NCBI GenBank assembly: GCA_910579785.1
Contig: CAJTVJ010000002.1
Coordinates: 62,001 to 126,000 of the forward strand
Length of the DNA: 64,000 bases
DNA from: an uncultured Christensenella sp.
Lineage (GTDB): Bacteria; Bacillota; Clostridia; Christensenellales; UBA3700
Reading direction: 5' to 3'
Made by a program: the position numbers and the translations under genes. This document shows positions 7,870 through 16,945 of the stretch, piece by piece (within the stretch, counting starts at the first letter, position 1; each line of letters opens with the position of its first letter). The notes beneath the pieces were generated by a model, which had not been told where the DNA came from, ran no database searches, and saw nothing but the letters and a program-made list of their open reading frames with translations.

Positions 7870-9993
7870 ATGAGAAGCAAGGTAAGTAAGGAGAATATGG
7901 AGCGTAAAGCAAAAAATTCTTTGATGATCGCAGTTATAGTCATAATATCTGCGGTCGTAGTATGCAGCCTTGCACTCAGCATTTATTATGGAGTTAACAA
8001 CGACAGATTCAGCGGATACGTCTATGAAGCAGGCACAAATACGCCGCTTGCAGGCGTAGCCGTCACCAACGGACACGACGTAGTCAAGACTGACGAGCAA
8101 GGACGTTTTGTCATCGACGGTTGGTATAAGACTAGGTTTATCACGGTCACGATACCCAGCGGATATTGGACGGAAAATTATTACATAGAGACGACGCGGG
8201 CAAAGAAAGGTTATGATTTTTATCTCGATAAACAAGAAAAAGATTTGACAGACCACAGCTTTTTGCAAGTCACGGATACGGAAATAAACTCCGAGGGCGC
8301 AGGCGCATGGGTGGACGAAGTGCGCGATACCGCAAAGGACGAGAACGCGGCGTTTATCATACACACGGGCGACATTTGCTATGAGGACGGACTCAAACAG
8401 CATATTAAGGATATGAATACCCAAAATATGGGAGTGCCGGTAAGATACGTCATAGGCAATCACGATTACGTCAAGTGGGGCAAGTATAGCGAAGATTTGT
8501 TTGAAAGCACTTACGGTCCCGTCAATTATTCTTTTGACGTGGGCAACATCCATTACGTTGTCACCGCAATCACAAAGGGAGATTATCCCGCAAGATATCA
8601 GAGATGGGACGTATGGCGTTGGCTTGCCAATGACCTTGCGCAAGTAAGCTCGGATAAAAAGGTAGTGATATTCAATCACGATTACTGTCCTGACGAAAAC
8701 GGTTTTGTCGTCAAGTACGGAGCAAGCAAACTTGATTTGAGAAGAAGAGGACTTATTGCCTGGGTGTTTGGGCATTGGCATTACAGCTATCTCAACGATA
8801 TTGACGGCATACTCAACGTCACGACGAGCAAGACTGACGGCGGCGGTATCGATTCAACGCCTGCGGCGACGAGAGTAATGAGTTTTAAAGGCGGTTCGGT
8901 TGAAAGCAGCAAATTGATTTACCGCAATTTTAAAGAGAGTTCTCCTGCCGATGGCTTTGAGTGGACGACTAAACTTGACGGCGGACACGGCGAATTTGCG
9001 CCGCCGATATATGCAGACGGCAAGGTGTACGTCGGCACTGTCGACGACGGATATCCAAAGAAATGCGCGATATACGCATTGGACGCAGAAGACGGGCAAG
9101 TGCTGTGGAAGTATCCTACAAAAAATTCAATACGCAATGCCTTTGAGGTCAAAGACGGCCAAGTAGTCGCGCAGGACGTAGAGGGAAAGGTATACTGTCT
9201 TGACAGCGCGACAGGCAAGGAGATTTGGACATATGATACGGGACTGCTTGCTGCGGCAAATACGGGTCAAAACGTGGTGGTAGACGGCGATAAAGTATAT
9301 TGCGGCGGCTCTCAAAAGACGTATTGTCTCACACTTGACAGCGGCAAAGTAGTATGGAATAAGAAGAATGCGCGCGCCAACTCTTCGCCTACGAGAATGG
9401 TGATAGACGGCGATAGACTGTTGGTCGGCTCTCATTGGGATGAGTTGATAGCATATAATAAAAACAACGGCAAACGCGTCTGGGATAATTCCAAGGACGG
9501 ACTGCGCTACCGCACTACGACGCCTGCGGTTGTCGGCGACAGCATATACGTTGCGGCAGGCGAAAAGCTTTTTGAACTCAATAAGAAAAACGGCAAGATA
9601 ATTCGCAGCAAGGAAGTCGGTATAAATCTCGATACCGCAACGGCTCCATATATCAAGGACGGTATAGGATATTTTGCCACAGCAGAAGAGGGGGTGGCAG
9701 CGTTTGATATGTCGACTTTTGAAAAGGTGGCGCAGTATCGCACAGGCAATTCGTTGGTGTTCACCTCGCCGTATTTATCGGGAGAGATCGCAACTGTCGA
9801 GAGCAGCATAACGCCGTTTGGCAACGACTTGGTATTCGGCGCGTCAGACGGATATATTTACAGACTTGACAGCGCTCTTCAACTCGTATCTAAATATCAA
9901 GTATCGTCTCCGGTAATAAGTCAGCTTGCGGTGATAGATGACTTTGTTATTTCGCTGGACTTTTCGGGATACGTGACCAAAGTGAGAGTGTGA
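7870..9993 (+). CDS. Membrane-anchored metallophosphoesterase fused to a PQQ-type beta-propeller
   Basis: The protein has 707 residues. An N-terminal membrane anchor (about 17-40) is followed by a small carboxypeptidase-regulatory-like beta domain (AGVAVTNG...TDEQGRFVI) and a calcineurin-like phosphoesterase (about 125-330) with GDICYEDG, GNHDYVKWG, FNHDYC and GHWHYSY. From about residue 355 to the end come repeated strands such as IYALDAEDGQVLWKY and VYCLDSATGKEIWTY, the signature of PQQ/pyrrolo-quinoline-type propeller blades. The first metal motif reads DTE where DxH is usual, so one histidine ligand is replaced. The substrate is unknown. The catalytic part should lie outside the membrane. 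Confidence 0.88.
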   Translation: MRSKVSKENMERKAKNSLMIAVIVIISAVVVCSLALSIYYGVNNDRFSGYVYEAGTNTPLAGVAVTNGHDVVKTDEQGRFVIDGWYKTRFITVTIPSGYWTENYYIETTRAKKGYDFYLDKQEKDLTDHSFLQVTDTEINSEGAGAWVDEVRDTAKDENAAFIIHTGDICYEDGLKQHIKDMNTQNMGVPVRYVIGNHDYVKWGKYSEDLFESTYGPVNYSFDVGNIHYVVTAITKGDYPARYQRWDVWRWLANDLAQVSSDKKVVIFNHDYCPDENGFVVKYGASKLDLRRRGLIAWVFGHWHYSYLNDIDGILNVTTSKTDGGGIDSTPAATRVMSFKGGSVESSKLIYRNFKESSPADGFEWTTKLDGGHGEFAPPIYADGKVYVGTVDDGYPKKCAIYALDAEDGQVLWKYPTKNSIRNAFEVKDGQVVAQDVEGKVYCLDSATGKEIWTYDTGLLAAANTGQNVVVDGDKVYCGGSQKTYCLTLDSGKVVWNKKNARANSSPTRMVIDGDRLLVGSHWDELIAYNKNNGKRVWDNSKDGLRYRTTTPAVVGDSIYVAAGEKLFELNKKNGKIIRSKEVGINLDTATAPYIKDGIGYFATAEEGVAAFDMSTFEKVAQYRTGNSLVFTSPYLSGEIATVESSITPFGNDLVFGASDGYIYRLDSALQLVSKYQVSSPVISQLAVIDDFVISLDFSGYVTKVRV

Positions 9994-9996
9994 TAT

Positions 9997-10437
9997 ATGA
10001 TAAGAAAGTATCAAAAGAGCGACAGAGAGTTTATGCTTGCCATGATGGAAGATTTTTACAGTTCGCCGGCTGTACTGCATGCGATACCTAAGGAAAACTA
10101 TATAAAGACGCTCAATGAAGTTGAATCAAACAGTCCTTTTGCGGATATCTTTGTCTTAGAAAGCGAGGGCGAAAGAGCAGGTTATGCTTTGACTGCATAT
10201 ACGTATAGCAACGAAGCAGGCGGCAAGGTCGTATGGATAGACGAACTTTACGTTTCGCCGAAATTTCAGGGCAAGGGACTTGGCAGGGAATTTATAAGAT
10301 ATATCAAGTCGTTGTTCGGCGAATTTGCCAGGATAAGGCTTGAAGTGGAAGAGTCAAACGACGGCGCGACAAGACTGTATAAGCGCGAAGGATTCAGTCA
10401 GTTCAATTATACGCAGTATGTCATAGAAGATAAATAA
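9997..10437 (+). CDS. GNAT-family N-acetyltransferase
   Basis: A 146-residue GNAT protein that would transfer an acyl group from acyl-CoA to an amine. Motif A is VSPKFQGKGLGREFIRYI (acetyl-CoA pyrophosphate loop), followed by RLEVEESNDGATRLYKREGF, the typical late strand-helix pair. It starts 3 bp after the phosphoesterase stop and is probably cotranscribed. The substrate cannot be predicted. Confidence 0.9.
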   Translation: MIRKYQKSDREFMLAMMEDFYSSPAVLHAIPKENYIKTLNEVESNSPFADIFVLESEGERAGYALTAYTYSNEAGGKVVWIDELYVSPKFQGKGLGREFIRYIKSLFGEFARIRLEVEESNDGATRLYKREGFSQFNYTQYVIEDK

Positions 10438-10505
10438 TATAGACACGCACGATAAACACGCACGGCAGTATTATTGATTTATGTAAAATCTGCAAGAAAA
10501 TCCTG

Positions 10506-10534
10506 TTGAATTGTCGTAGGTTATATCGTATAAT
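10506..10534 (+). promoter_or_regulatory. Promoter of the zinc-ribbon membrane protein genes
   Basis: TTGAAT (10506-10511), 17 bp, TATAAT (10529-10534), 30 bp before the ATG. Confidence 0.65.
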
Positions 10535-10564
10535 ATAATTGAAAAAATCGACGGAGGTATTCAA

Positions 10565-11035
10565 ATGGGATATTGTAGAAAGTGCGGAGCAAAAGTGGAC
10601 GACCTCGACGCTTTTTGCGGTAATTGCGGAGCGCATATCGAAAGGGGCACGCAGGAAGATACGGAGTTTGTCGACAACAATGGCGATACGAATAATAATC
10701 AAGAGTATACTACGCCAAACGGCGCTAAGAATGACGAAAAGCCCAAAGGCGGTCTTGACGATATAGAGAGAACTATGAATGAGAATATCTATGCGTTCTT
10801 ATGTTTTGTGCTGGGTATATGCTCGTTTTTCGTAGGCTTTATAGCCGCTATCATAAGCTTGGTATTCTATAAAAAGGGTATGGAGAAGTGCGAAAAAGAG
10901 GGCAAGCCCGGCGCGGACCTGTGCAAGATAGGAAAGATCTGTTCAAAGGTCTGCATAGGTATCGCTATTGTCTGCGGCGCGATAGGCTTGATAGTGTCTG
11001 TCGGGATGTTGTTATTTCCGATGATATTTATTTGA
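10565..11035 (+). CDS. Zinc-ribbon membrane protein
   Basis: The 156-residue product starts with a short zinc ribbon (YCRKCGAKV, then FCGNCGAHI) and has an acidic linker, then two hydrophobic segments (about 75-100 and 130-155) separated by a charged loop with three cysteines. This is the common architecture of a cytosolic zinc ribbon on a membrane hairpin. Function is unknown. A similar protein follows 34 bp downstream, so the two form a tandem pair. Confidence 0.75.
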   Translation: MGYCRKCGAKVDDLDAFCGNCGAHIERGTQEDTEFVDNNGDTNNNQEYTTPNGAKNDEKPKGGLDDIERTMNENIYAFLCFVLGICSFFVGFIAAIISLVFYKKGMEKCEKEGKPGADLCKIGKICSKVCIGIAIVCGAIGLIVSVGMLLFPMIFI

Positions 11036-11069
11036 TGAAATAAAATGTTGAAGTGAAGAGAGGTGTAAA

Positions 11070-11612
11070 ATGAAATATTGCAGAAATTGCGGAAGTCCTG
11101 CGGAAGACGGAGACGTATTCTGCGGATACTGCGGAAGCAAGTTGGAGAGGGAGCAAGAAGAAAGCAAACAAGATTTTAGCTCTGATGGAAGTCAGCCGTA
11201 TGCGGCAGAGGACTTTTATCAAAGCGAAGGCGAGCACGACGCGAGATCGGATTTCGGCGCGTCAAGCAATGAGTTTGACAATGCTGCGACTGCGGAATAT
11301 GAATACGTTGACGAGAAGAGAGGAACTACGGTGTCTTTTAGCGCAAATCAAACTGATAAGCGCAAACCTCTGATGAGAAATCAAAATGCAGACAAAGCCA
11401 ATACGTACGGCGTACTCGCATTGATATTCGGCATACTTGGAGGCATACTCGGAATTATATTCGGAGCGTTGGGACTTAGCGAAGCGAATAAAGCTGCAAA
11501 GCTGTGCGAGTCGGGAGAGTTTGACGGCAAGAATAAGATAAGCAACGCAAGAATATTATCTATCATAGGTATCGTCGTAGCGTCGATATGGATAGTGACG
11601 TTGTTCTTTTAA
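11070..11612 (+). CDS. Zinc-ribbon membrane protein with DUF4190-like hairpin
   Basis: A 180-residue protein with an N-terminal zinc ribbon (YCRNCGSPA, FCGYCGSKL), a long acidic disordered linker, and a C-terminal pair of membrane helices. The first helix is rich in G, I and L (FGILGGILGIIFGALGL) and is followed by a conserved-looking loop (EANKAAKLCESGEFDGKNK). The hairpin resembles DUF4190. It is the second gene of the pair starting at 10565, with a strong GAGAGGTG ribosome site and a terminator just after it. The role is not known. Confidence 0.75.
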   Translation: MKYCRNCGSPAEDGDVFCGYCGSKLEREQEESKQDFSSDGSQPYAAEDFYQSEGEHDARSDFGASSNEFDNAATAEYEYVDEKRGTTVSFSANQTDKRKPLMRNQNADKANTYGVLALIFGILGGILGIIFGALGLSEANKAAKLCESGEFDGKNKISNARILSIIGIVVASIWIVTLFF

Positions 11613-11631
11613 TAGATTATAGAAATGATAT

Positions 11632-11660
11632 AAAGACGGCTTTTGACGCCGTCTTTATTC
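11632..11660 (+). terminator. Intrinsic terminator
   Basis: AAAGACGGC and GCCGTCTTT form a 9 bp stem ending in TTTATT, after the zinc-ribbon gene pair. Confidence 0.85.
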
Positions 11661-11729
11661 ATTAAGTTGGAAGCGTGTTTATTAAGTAAGACTTGCCTAA
11701 AACTTGTTGAGCTCTCAATCAAATGGGTC

Positions 11730-11758
11730 TTGAATTATTTTAAAAAGTATGTTATCAT
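11730..11758 (+). promoter_or_regulatory. Promoter of the hexosaminidase gene
   Basis: TTGAAT (11730-11735), 17 bp, TATCAT (11753-11758), about 30 bp before the ATG. Confidence 0.6.
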
Positions 11759-11787
11759 ATCAATAAGTATTTATATTGGAGGAAATA

Positions 11788-13356
11788 ATGAATATCATAC
11801 CAAAACCGCGCCGTGTCGAGGAAAAAGACGGATTTGTCGCTCTCGGTCGGGACACACTGATAGCAGGAGAGTTTAAGAACGCCCAAACGCTTTTGACTGA
11901 ATTTCTGCAAGACGTAGACGGAGGCGCCGGCGTCAAAGTCGAGTTTGTCAAAGACGGCAATATGCAAGATGGTCAGTATATTTTGGAGAGCAAAGACAAG
12001 TCGGTCATCATAAAGGCAAGCAGTGAAAAAGGCGCGTTCTATGCGCTTATGACGATCAAGCAGATTATTTGCGACAAAGGTCTGCCATGCGTGTCGATAG
12101 ACGACGCGCCTAATTACGAGTACAGGGGCTTTTCATTGGACTGCGCACGTCATTTTTGGACTGTGGAGAAGATAAAACAGTTTATCGACGTTATGGCGCA
12201 TCTTAAAATGAATGAATTCCATTGGCATCTCACGGATGATCAAGGTTGGAGAGCCGAGATAAAGAAATATCCGCTTCTTATTGAGAAGGCTACGGCGAGA
12301 AAGCGCACGCCTCTTTCGCCTAAGGCGTTTATGGGTTCCGGAGATTGGGGATATGACGAAAATGAGTATGGCAGAGGACTATATTATTCGCAGGACGATA
12401 TGCGCGAGGTCGTTGCATACGCCAAGGAAAGATTCGTCGAGGTGGTACCTGAGATAGATATGCCCGGACATATGGTAGCGGCTATTGCCTGCTATCCAAA
12501 TCTTTCTTGCACAGGCGAACCCGCGCAAGTATATGACAAATGGGGAGTTACGGACAATATATGCTGCTGCGGAAAAGACGACGTGTATAACTTTGCCAAA
12601 GATATTATAGACGAACTTTGCGAGATATTTGACGGCAGATTTTTTCACATCGGCGGCGACGAAGTGCCTAAGACGCGTTGGAAAAAATGTCCGCTGTGTC
12701 AGCAAAAGATAAAACAGTTGGGACTTAAAGACGAGGACGCGCTGCAAGGACATTTCAACAACGAGATGGCAAAGTATCTGCGCAGCAAAGGCAAGAGAAT
12801 GATAGGCTGGAATGAGATGCTGGACGCCAAAGATATCATGGACAACGACATCGTTGCGCAGTGGTGGGTCCGCCATAGCCTGGGAAATAAAAACGAGTTT
12901 GATTGGATGGCAAAGGGCGGTAAGTGCATTTTGTCTATGTATACTTACGTCTATATGGATCATCCATACAACGTGAGACCTCTTAAAAAGACTTACGATT
13001 TTTGCGCTAAAACTCTCGGGGTCAGCGACGAGTCGAATATACTCGGTATGGAGATACCTCAGTGGGTGGAATATATACGCGATGAGAAAAAACTCGATAT
13101 GTTGACCTACGCCCGTTTGGTGGCATACAGCGAAGTATGCTGGACAAAACCCGAAGATAGAAATTATCAAGACTTTGAATGCCGTATGGAAAATTTGCGT
13201 CCTTACCTCTCGAAACTCGGATGCAAAATCTGTCCGCAGAAAATCTATCGCGGCAAAACCTATCCGTGGCATGCCTTTACGTCTGCCCTCAGATGGAATT
13301 TCTGGCGTTCAAAACCCGATTATGAATATCATAAGATGTTGGATGAGGAAAAATAA
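11788..13356 (+). CDS. Beta-N-acetylhexosaminidase (GH20)
   Basis: A 522-residue family 20 glycosidase that removes terminal GlcNAc or GalNAc by substrate-assisted catalysis. The N-terminal domain (about 1-110) is the GH20b type. The TIM barrel carries FHWHLTDDQGWR, IDMPGH and the catalytic pair in FHIGGDEVPKTRW (Asp-Glu). ATG 11788 follows GGAGGA; the TTG four codons earlier lies before that site and is unlikely. No signal peptide is present, so the enzyme works in the cytosol on imported oligosaccharides or muropeptides. It forms its own unit. Confidence 0.95.
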   Translation: MNIIPKPRRVEEKDGFVALGRDTLIAGEFKNAQTLLTEFLQDVDGGAGVKVEFVKDGNMQDGQYILESKDKSVIIKASSEKGAFYALMTIKQIICDKGLPCVSIDDAPNYEYRGFSLDCARHFWTVEKIKQFIDVMAHLKMNEFHWHLTDDQGWRAEIKKYPLLIEKATARKRTPLSPKAFMGSGDWGYDENEYGRGLYYSQDDMREVVAYAKERFVEVVPEIDMPGHMVAAIACYPNLSCTGEPAQVYDKWGVTDNICCCGKDDVYNFAKDIIDELCEIFDGRFFHIGGDEVPKTRWKKCPLCQQKIKQLGLKDEDALQGHFNNEMAKYLRSKGKRMIGWNEMLDAKDIMDNDIVAQWWVRHSLGNKNEFDWMAKGGKCILSMYTYVYMDHPYNVRPLKKTYDFCAKTLGVSDESNILGMEIPQWVEYIRDEKKLDMLTYARLVAYSEVCWTKPEDRNYQDFECRMENLRPYLSKLGCKICPQKIYRGKTYPWHAFTSALRWNFWRSKPDYEYHKMLDEEK

Positions 13357-13464
13357 GATTTATTAAAAGTGTATAATTACTAATTTTATGCGCATCATAC
13401 TTTATGAGCAGGTCGTAAAATAGACGGCTCATATAAAAACTCATTAAGAGAGTTGGAGGAAAGT

Positions 13465-13821
13465 ATGAAAAATAAAGTAGTGGCAGGTATTCTTGCAATA
13501 TTGCTTGGAGACTTGGGAATACACAAGTTTTACTTGGGCAAAATAGGTTGGGGAATCATATATTTGTTGTTCTGTTGGACGGGTATACCGGCGATAGTAG
13601 GTTTGATAGAGGGTATCATATATCTTTGTACGGACAACGAGACATTCCAGGTCAAGTATTGCGGCTCGACGGCAAGCGCGGCTGTCAACAACAGCAAGAC
13701 GGATAGACGCGACAGCATAGGCAGCGGTATGGACAACACGTTTGATAGCGTTGACAACGGATTAGACGATACGCTGGCTGACGATCCTACGAGCATAGAC
13801 GACAATATCAATCAGATGTAA
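13465..13821 (+). CDS. TM2 domain membrane protein
   Basis: About 118 residues from ATG 13465 (MKNKVVAG), after GGAGGA. The N-terminal 60 residues form the TM2 domain: a first helix (VVAGILAILLGDLGIHKFYLGK) with the conserved G-x-HKFYLG, then a second helix after IGWGII. The C-terminal half is acidic and disordered. TM2 proteins are widespread small membrane proteins with no settled biochemical role in bacteria. Confidence 0.85.
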   Translation: MKNKVVAGILAILLGDLGIHKFYLGKIGWGIIYLLFCWTGIPAIVGLIEGIIYLCTDNETFQVKYCGSTASAAVNNSKTDRRDSIGSGMDNTFDSVDNGLDDTLADDPTSIDDNINQM

Positions 13822-13852
13822 GTTAGTTGCTAAGAGCAATGAAATTACAAAT

Positions 13853-13882
13853 AAGAGTTTGGGAGACCAAGCTCTTTTTTGT
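13853..13882 (+). terminator. Intrinsic terminator
   Basis: AAGAGTTTGG and CCAAGCTCTT pair with a four-base loop and are followed by a T run. It ends the TM2 gene transcript. Confidence 0.8.
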
Positions 13883-14168
13883 TTGCGTGTCAATATTATT
13901 TAGTTGAGCGCAAGACAGAAATGGCAGTTTGACGGCGCAAGTATGCTTGAATATCTAGCATTTTTAACATTTAAAAGCAATATATATGGACGATATAAAA
14001 ATATATGGACGATATGGGAAAGATAAATAATTTAAATTATCCATAAAAATTGCAAAAAAGTCCAAAAAACTTAAATATCATAAGAAAATGGCAGAAAAAA
14101 GAGAGAAAATAAGTTAATTACGAAATAAAATTTTATGGCAAAATTGGTAAAATTTTTTAAATTAGATA
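13883..14168. other. AT-rich control region upstream of the inositol operon
   Basis: About 285 bp with no ORF. It contains a 15 bp direct repeat (atatatggacgatat at 13982-13996 and 14001-14015, offset 19 bp), a possible regulator site, and long A/T tracts up to the promoter. Confidence 0.45.
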
Positions 14169-14197
14169 TTGACAAGCAGACAGCGCGATAGTATAAT
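14169..14197 (+). promoter_or_regulatory. Promoter of the iolJCBDE operon
   Basis: A consensus promoter: TTGACA (14169-14174), 17 bp, TATAAT (14192-14197), about 33 bp before the iolJ ATG. Confidence 0.85.
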
Positions 14198-14230
14198 AAC
14201 AATATAATATGGTTTTGGGAGAAATCAAAA

Positions 14231-15058
14231 ATGATTGTTACAAATGGCGAGTTGTTGAAAAAAGCCAAGGGTGCAGGCTATGCAGTTCCTGCGTTCAACG
14301 TTGACAATCTTGAAAGCGTTTTGGGCGTATTGAACGCCGCTTATTCAGTTGATAAAGAGATAATAATACAGACGATACCGCGTACTTTGAAGTATGGCGG
14401 CGTTGCTACATACTCGGCGCTTGTCAGGGCGCTGTATAAAGGCAAAGCAGACTTGTCCATACATCTTGACCATGGCGGTGATATAGAAATATGCAGAGAG
14501 TGTATAGGCGCAGGATATACTTCGGTCATGATAGACGGGTCAATGCTTGCTTTTGACAAAAACGTAGAATTGACAAAGCAAGCCGTCGATATGGCGCATT
14601 CTTTGGGGGTGAGCGTAGAGGGCGAGCTTGGCACGATAGGCGGAAAGGAAGAGACGGAGGGGAGAATACGGTATACGGAAGTTGACGAGGCGGTCGAATT
14701 TGTTGAACGCACTGGCGTGGACAGCTTGGCAATAGGCGTTGGCACCTCGCACGGAGTATACAAAGGCACTCCGCATATAGCAGTCGATAGAATACGCGAG
14801 ATAGCTGCCGCGGTGGATATTCCGCTTGTATTGCACGGCGCAAGCGGACTTAGCGACGACGTGATAAGGGACTGTATACACGCTGGAATAAGCAAGATAA
14901 ACTTTGCTACGCAGCTTCGCCAAGCATTTACGCAGGGGCTTAAAGAAGGACTTGCCTGCGGAGAAGCGACGTACGACCCCAAGACGTATTTGCCGTATGC
15001 GATACGCGCAGTTCAGCAGGCTGCGGAAAAGATAATAAAACTGTGTCACGGCTTATAA
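14231..15058 (+). CDS. iolJ: Class II aldolase of inositol catabolism
   Basis: A 275-residue class II (zinc) aldolase of the fructose/tagatose-bisphosphate family. Metal-binding and catalytic segments are visible as HLDHGGD (about 78), GELGTIGGKEE (phosphate loop region), GTSHG and HGASGL. In this operon it would be the 2-deoxy-5-keto-gluconate-6-phosphate aldolase, which gives dihydroxyacetone phosphate and malonate semialdehyde, the step after IolC. A plain fructose-bisphosphate aldolase is the alternative, but five iol genes follow it directly. Ribosome site GGGAG. Confidence 0.88.
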   Translation: MIVTNGELLKKAKGAGYAVPAFNVDNLESVLGVLNAAYSVDKEIIIQTIPRTLKYGGVATYSALVRALYKGKADLSIHLDHGGDIEICRECIGAGYTSVMIDGSMLAFDKNVELTKQAVDMAHSLGVSVEGELGTIGGKEETEGRIRYTEVDEAVEFVERTGVDSLAIGVGTSHGVYKGTPHIAVDRIREIAAAVDIPLVLHGASGLSDDVIRDCIHAGISKINFATQLRQAFTQGLKEGLACGEATYDPKTYLPYAIRAVQQAAEKIIKLCHGL

Positions 15059-15097
15059 GATAGGCGCGTGAAAGAAAATAGAAATAAGAGGTGCGAT

Positions 15098-16114
15098 ATG
15101 CAATACGTAGAATTTGAAAAAGATAGAAAGTTTGATTTGATATTAGTCGGCAGGATTGCCATTGATTTTAATCCGCTTGACTATTTCAAACCGCTGTCGG
15201 AGAGCAAGGAATATAGAAAATATCTTGGAGGCTCGCCTGCCAACGTGGCTGTGGGACTTGCAAGACTCGGCAAGAGGGTGGGATTTATCGGCAAGGTATC
15301 TGACGACCAATTCGGAGACTACGTGACCGACTTTTTTGCAAAAGAAGGTATAGACGTATCAAGGGTAACGCGCGCAGCCAACGGCGAAAAGCTGGGTTTG
15401 ACTTTTACTGAGATTCTTTCGCCGACTCAAAGCAGCATATTGATGTATAGAGACGGAGTTGCCGATTTAATGCTTGCGCCCGGTGATGTTGACGAAGAGT
15501 ACGTTGCAAGTGCAAAGGCGCTGCTTATTTCCGGCACTGCGCTTGCGCAAAGTCCGTCGAGAGAGGCGTGTCTCAAAGCTGTGCAGCTTGCAGAAAAAAA
15601 CAACGTCAAAGTGATATTCGATATAGATTACAGAGCATATAATTGGAAGAGCAAAGACGAGATAGCGGTATACTATTCGGCAGTCGCAGAGCATTCCGAC
15701 ATAATAATGGGATCAAGAGAAGAATACGATTTGACGCAGGCTATATTTGCTCCTAATATGAACGACGAGGAGACCGCGAAATATTGGTTTGGCAAAAAGG
15801 CTAAGATAGTGATAATCAAACACGGCAAAGAGGGCAGTACGGCGCACACGTGCGACGGCGGGAGATACAATATCAAGCCTTTCCCCGTCAAGGCGTTCAA
15901 ATCGTTTGGCGGCGGCGACGGCTACGGCTCGGCATTTATGTACGGTATGTTTGACGGCAAAGATATCATGGACTGTCTTGAACTCGGGTCTGCGTCGGCG
16001 TCGATGTTGGTATCGGCGCACGGATGTTCGGAGTTTATGCCGACGGTGGATGAGCTGGAAAAGTTTATTGCCGACGAGAAAAAGCAATACGGCGATATGA
16101 TAGCAAGAAAGTAA
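15098..16114 (+). CDS. iolC: 5-dehydro-2-deoxygluconokinase
   Basis: A 338-residue PfkB-family kinase that phosphorylates 2-deoxy-5-keto-gluconate. The N-terminal signature is the GGSPANVAVGLARLG segment, and the C-terminal ATP/anion-hole segment is FGGGDGYGSAF, where the first Asp is the catalytic base. I start at ATG 15098 (MQYVEFEK), which follows AAGAGGTG; the GTG at 15068 lacks a site. It lies 39 bp downstream of iolJ in the same operon. Confidence 0.92.
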   Translation: MQYVEFEKDRKFDLILVGRIAIDFNPLDYFKPLSESKEYRKYLGGSPANVAVGLARLGKRVGFIGKVSDDQFGDYVTDFFAKEGIDVSRVTRAANGEKLGLTFTEILSPTQSSILMYRDGVADLMLAPGDVDEEYVASAKALLISGTALAQSPSREACLKAVQLAEKNNVKVIFDIDYRAYNWKSKDEIAVYYSAVAEHSDIIMGSREEYDLTQAIFAPNMNDEETAKYWFGKKAKIVIIKHGKEGSTAHTCDGGRYNIKPFPVKAFKSFGGGDGYGSAFMYGMFDGKDIMDCLELGSASASMLVSAHGCSEFMPTVDELEKFIADEKKQYGDMIARK

Positions 16115-16165
16115 AAGTAATATCCCAACTTTTGGGCAGGCGTACTTATAAAACGGAGGGAAGTT

Positions 16166-16936
16166 ATGGCATTCAACTATCCAAAATTTAACAAAAATGG
16201 AGTCAAGACAATAGCTAAGATGGACGGCAAAAACAATGATATGCTGATGGATATTCTTGTGGTCAAGTTGGCAAAGGGCGAAGTCGCGACGTATAGCGAA
16301 GAGCAAAAGGAGATGTGCGTACTTCTCACAGAGGGAGGCGTTGAGATAAAATGCGGCGACGTCGTCGGCGTCGGAGCGAGAAAAGACGTCTTTGAAGATA
16401 TGCCGATAACAATGCACGCATGCAAGGGAAATACTATCGAGGTCAAGGCTCTTACAGACAGCGAGTTTATATATCTTGCGACGACCAACGAACGCACTTT
16501 TCCGACAAAGTTTTACGACAAAAAGGACGTGATAAGAAGCGTGTCTTGCGAGGGACTTTGGGAGAATACGGCGGTGCGCGACGTCAACACTGTGTTTGAC
16601 TATTCCAATGCGCCTTATTCCAATCTTGTGGTCGGCGAAGTCATTGCAAGGCAGGGCAGATGGTGGAGCTATCTTCCGCATTCGCATCCGCAGCCCGAAG
16701 TCTACTATTACAAGATGCCGACGCCGGAGGCATTCGGAGCATGCTTTATAGGAGAGTTTGAACCGCATACGATTGTCGACGGCAGCGCAGGATGTTTCCC
16801 CGGCGGAAAGACACACGTGCAGGTGACGGCTCCCGGGTATCCGATGTATTGTTGTTGGATGATAAGACACCTTGACGGCAATCCTTGGGATAAGACTAGG
16901 ATAGTAGATGAAAGATATGCTTATTGGGAGAAATAA
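16166..16936 (+). CDS. iolB: 5-deoxy-glucuronate isomerase
   Basis: The 256-residue product has the double-cupin build of IolB. The metal ligands appear in SHPQPEVYYYK (about 170-180: His, His, Glu) and GGKTHVQVTAPGY (late His). It converts 5-deoxy-glucuronate to 2-deoxy-5-keto-gluconate, between IolD and IolC. Ribosome site ACGGAGGG. Confidence 0.95.
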   Translation: MAFNYPKFNKNGVKTIAKMDGKNNDMLMDILVVKLAKGEVATYSEEQKEMCVLLTEGGVEIKCGDVVGVGARKDVFEDMPITMHACKGNTIEVKALTDSEFIYLATTNERTFPTKFYDKKDVIRSVSCEGLWENTAVRDVNTVFDYSNAPYSNLVVGEVIARQGRWWSYLPHSHPQPEVYYYKMPTPEAFGACFIGEFEPHTIVDGSAGCFPGGKTHVQVTAPGYPMYCCWMIRHLDGNPWDKTRIVDERYAYWEK

Positions 16937-16945
16937 GGAGGCGAT

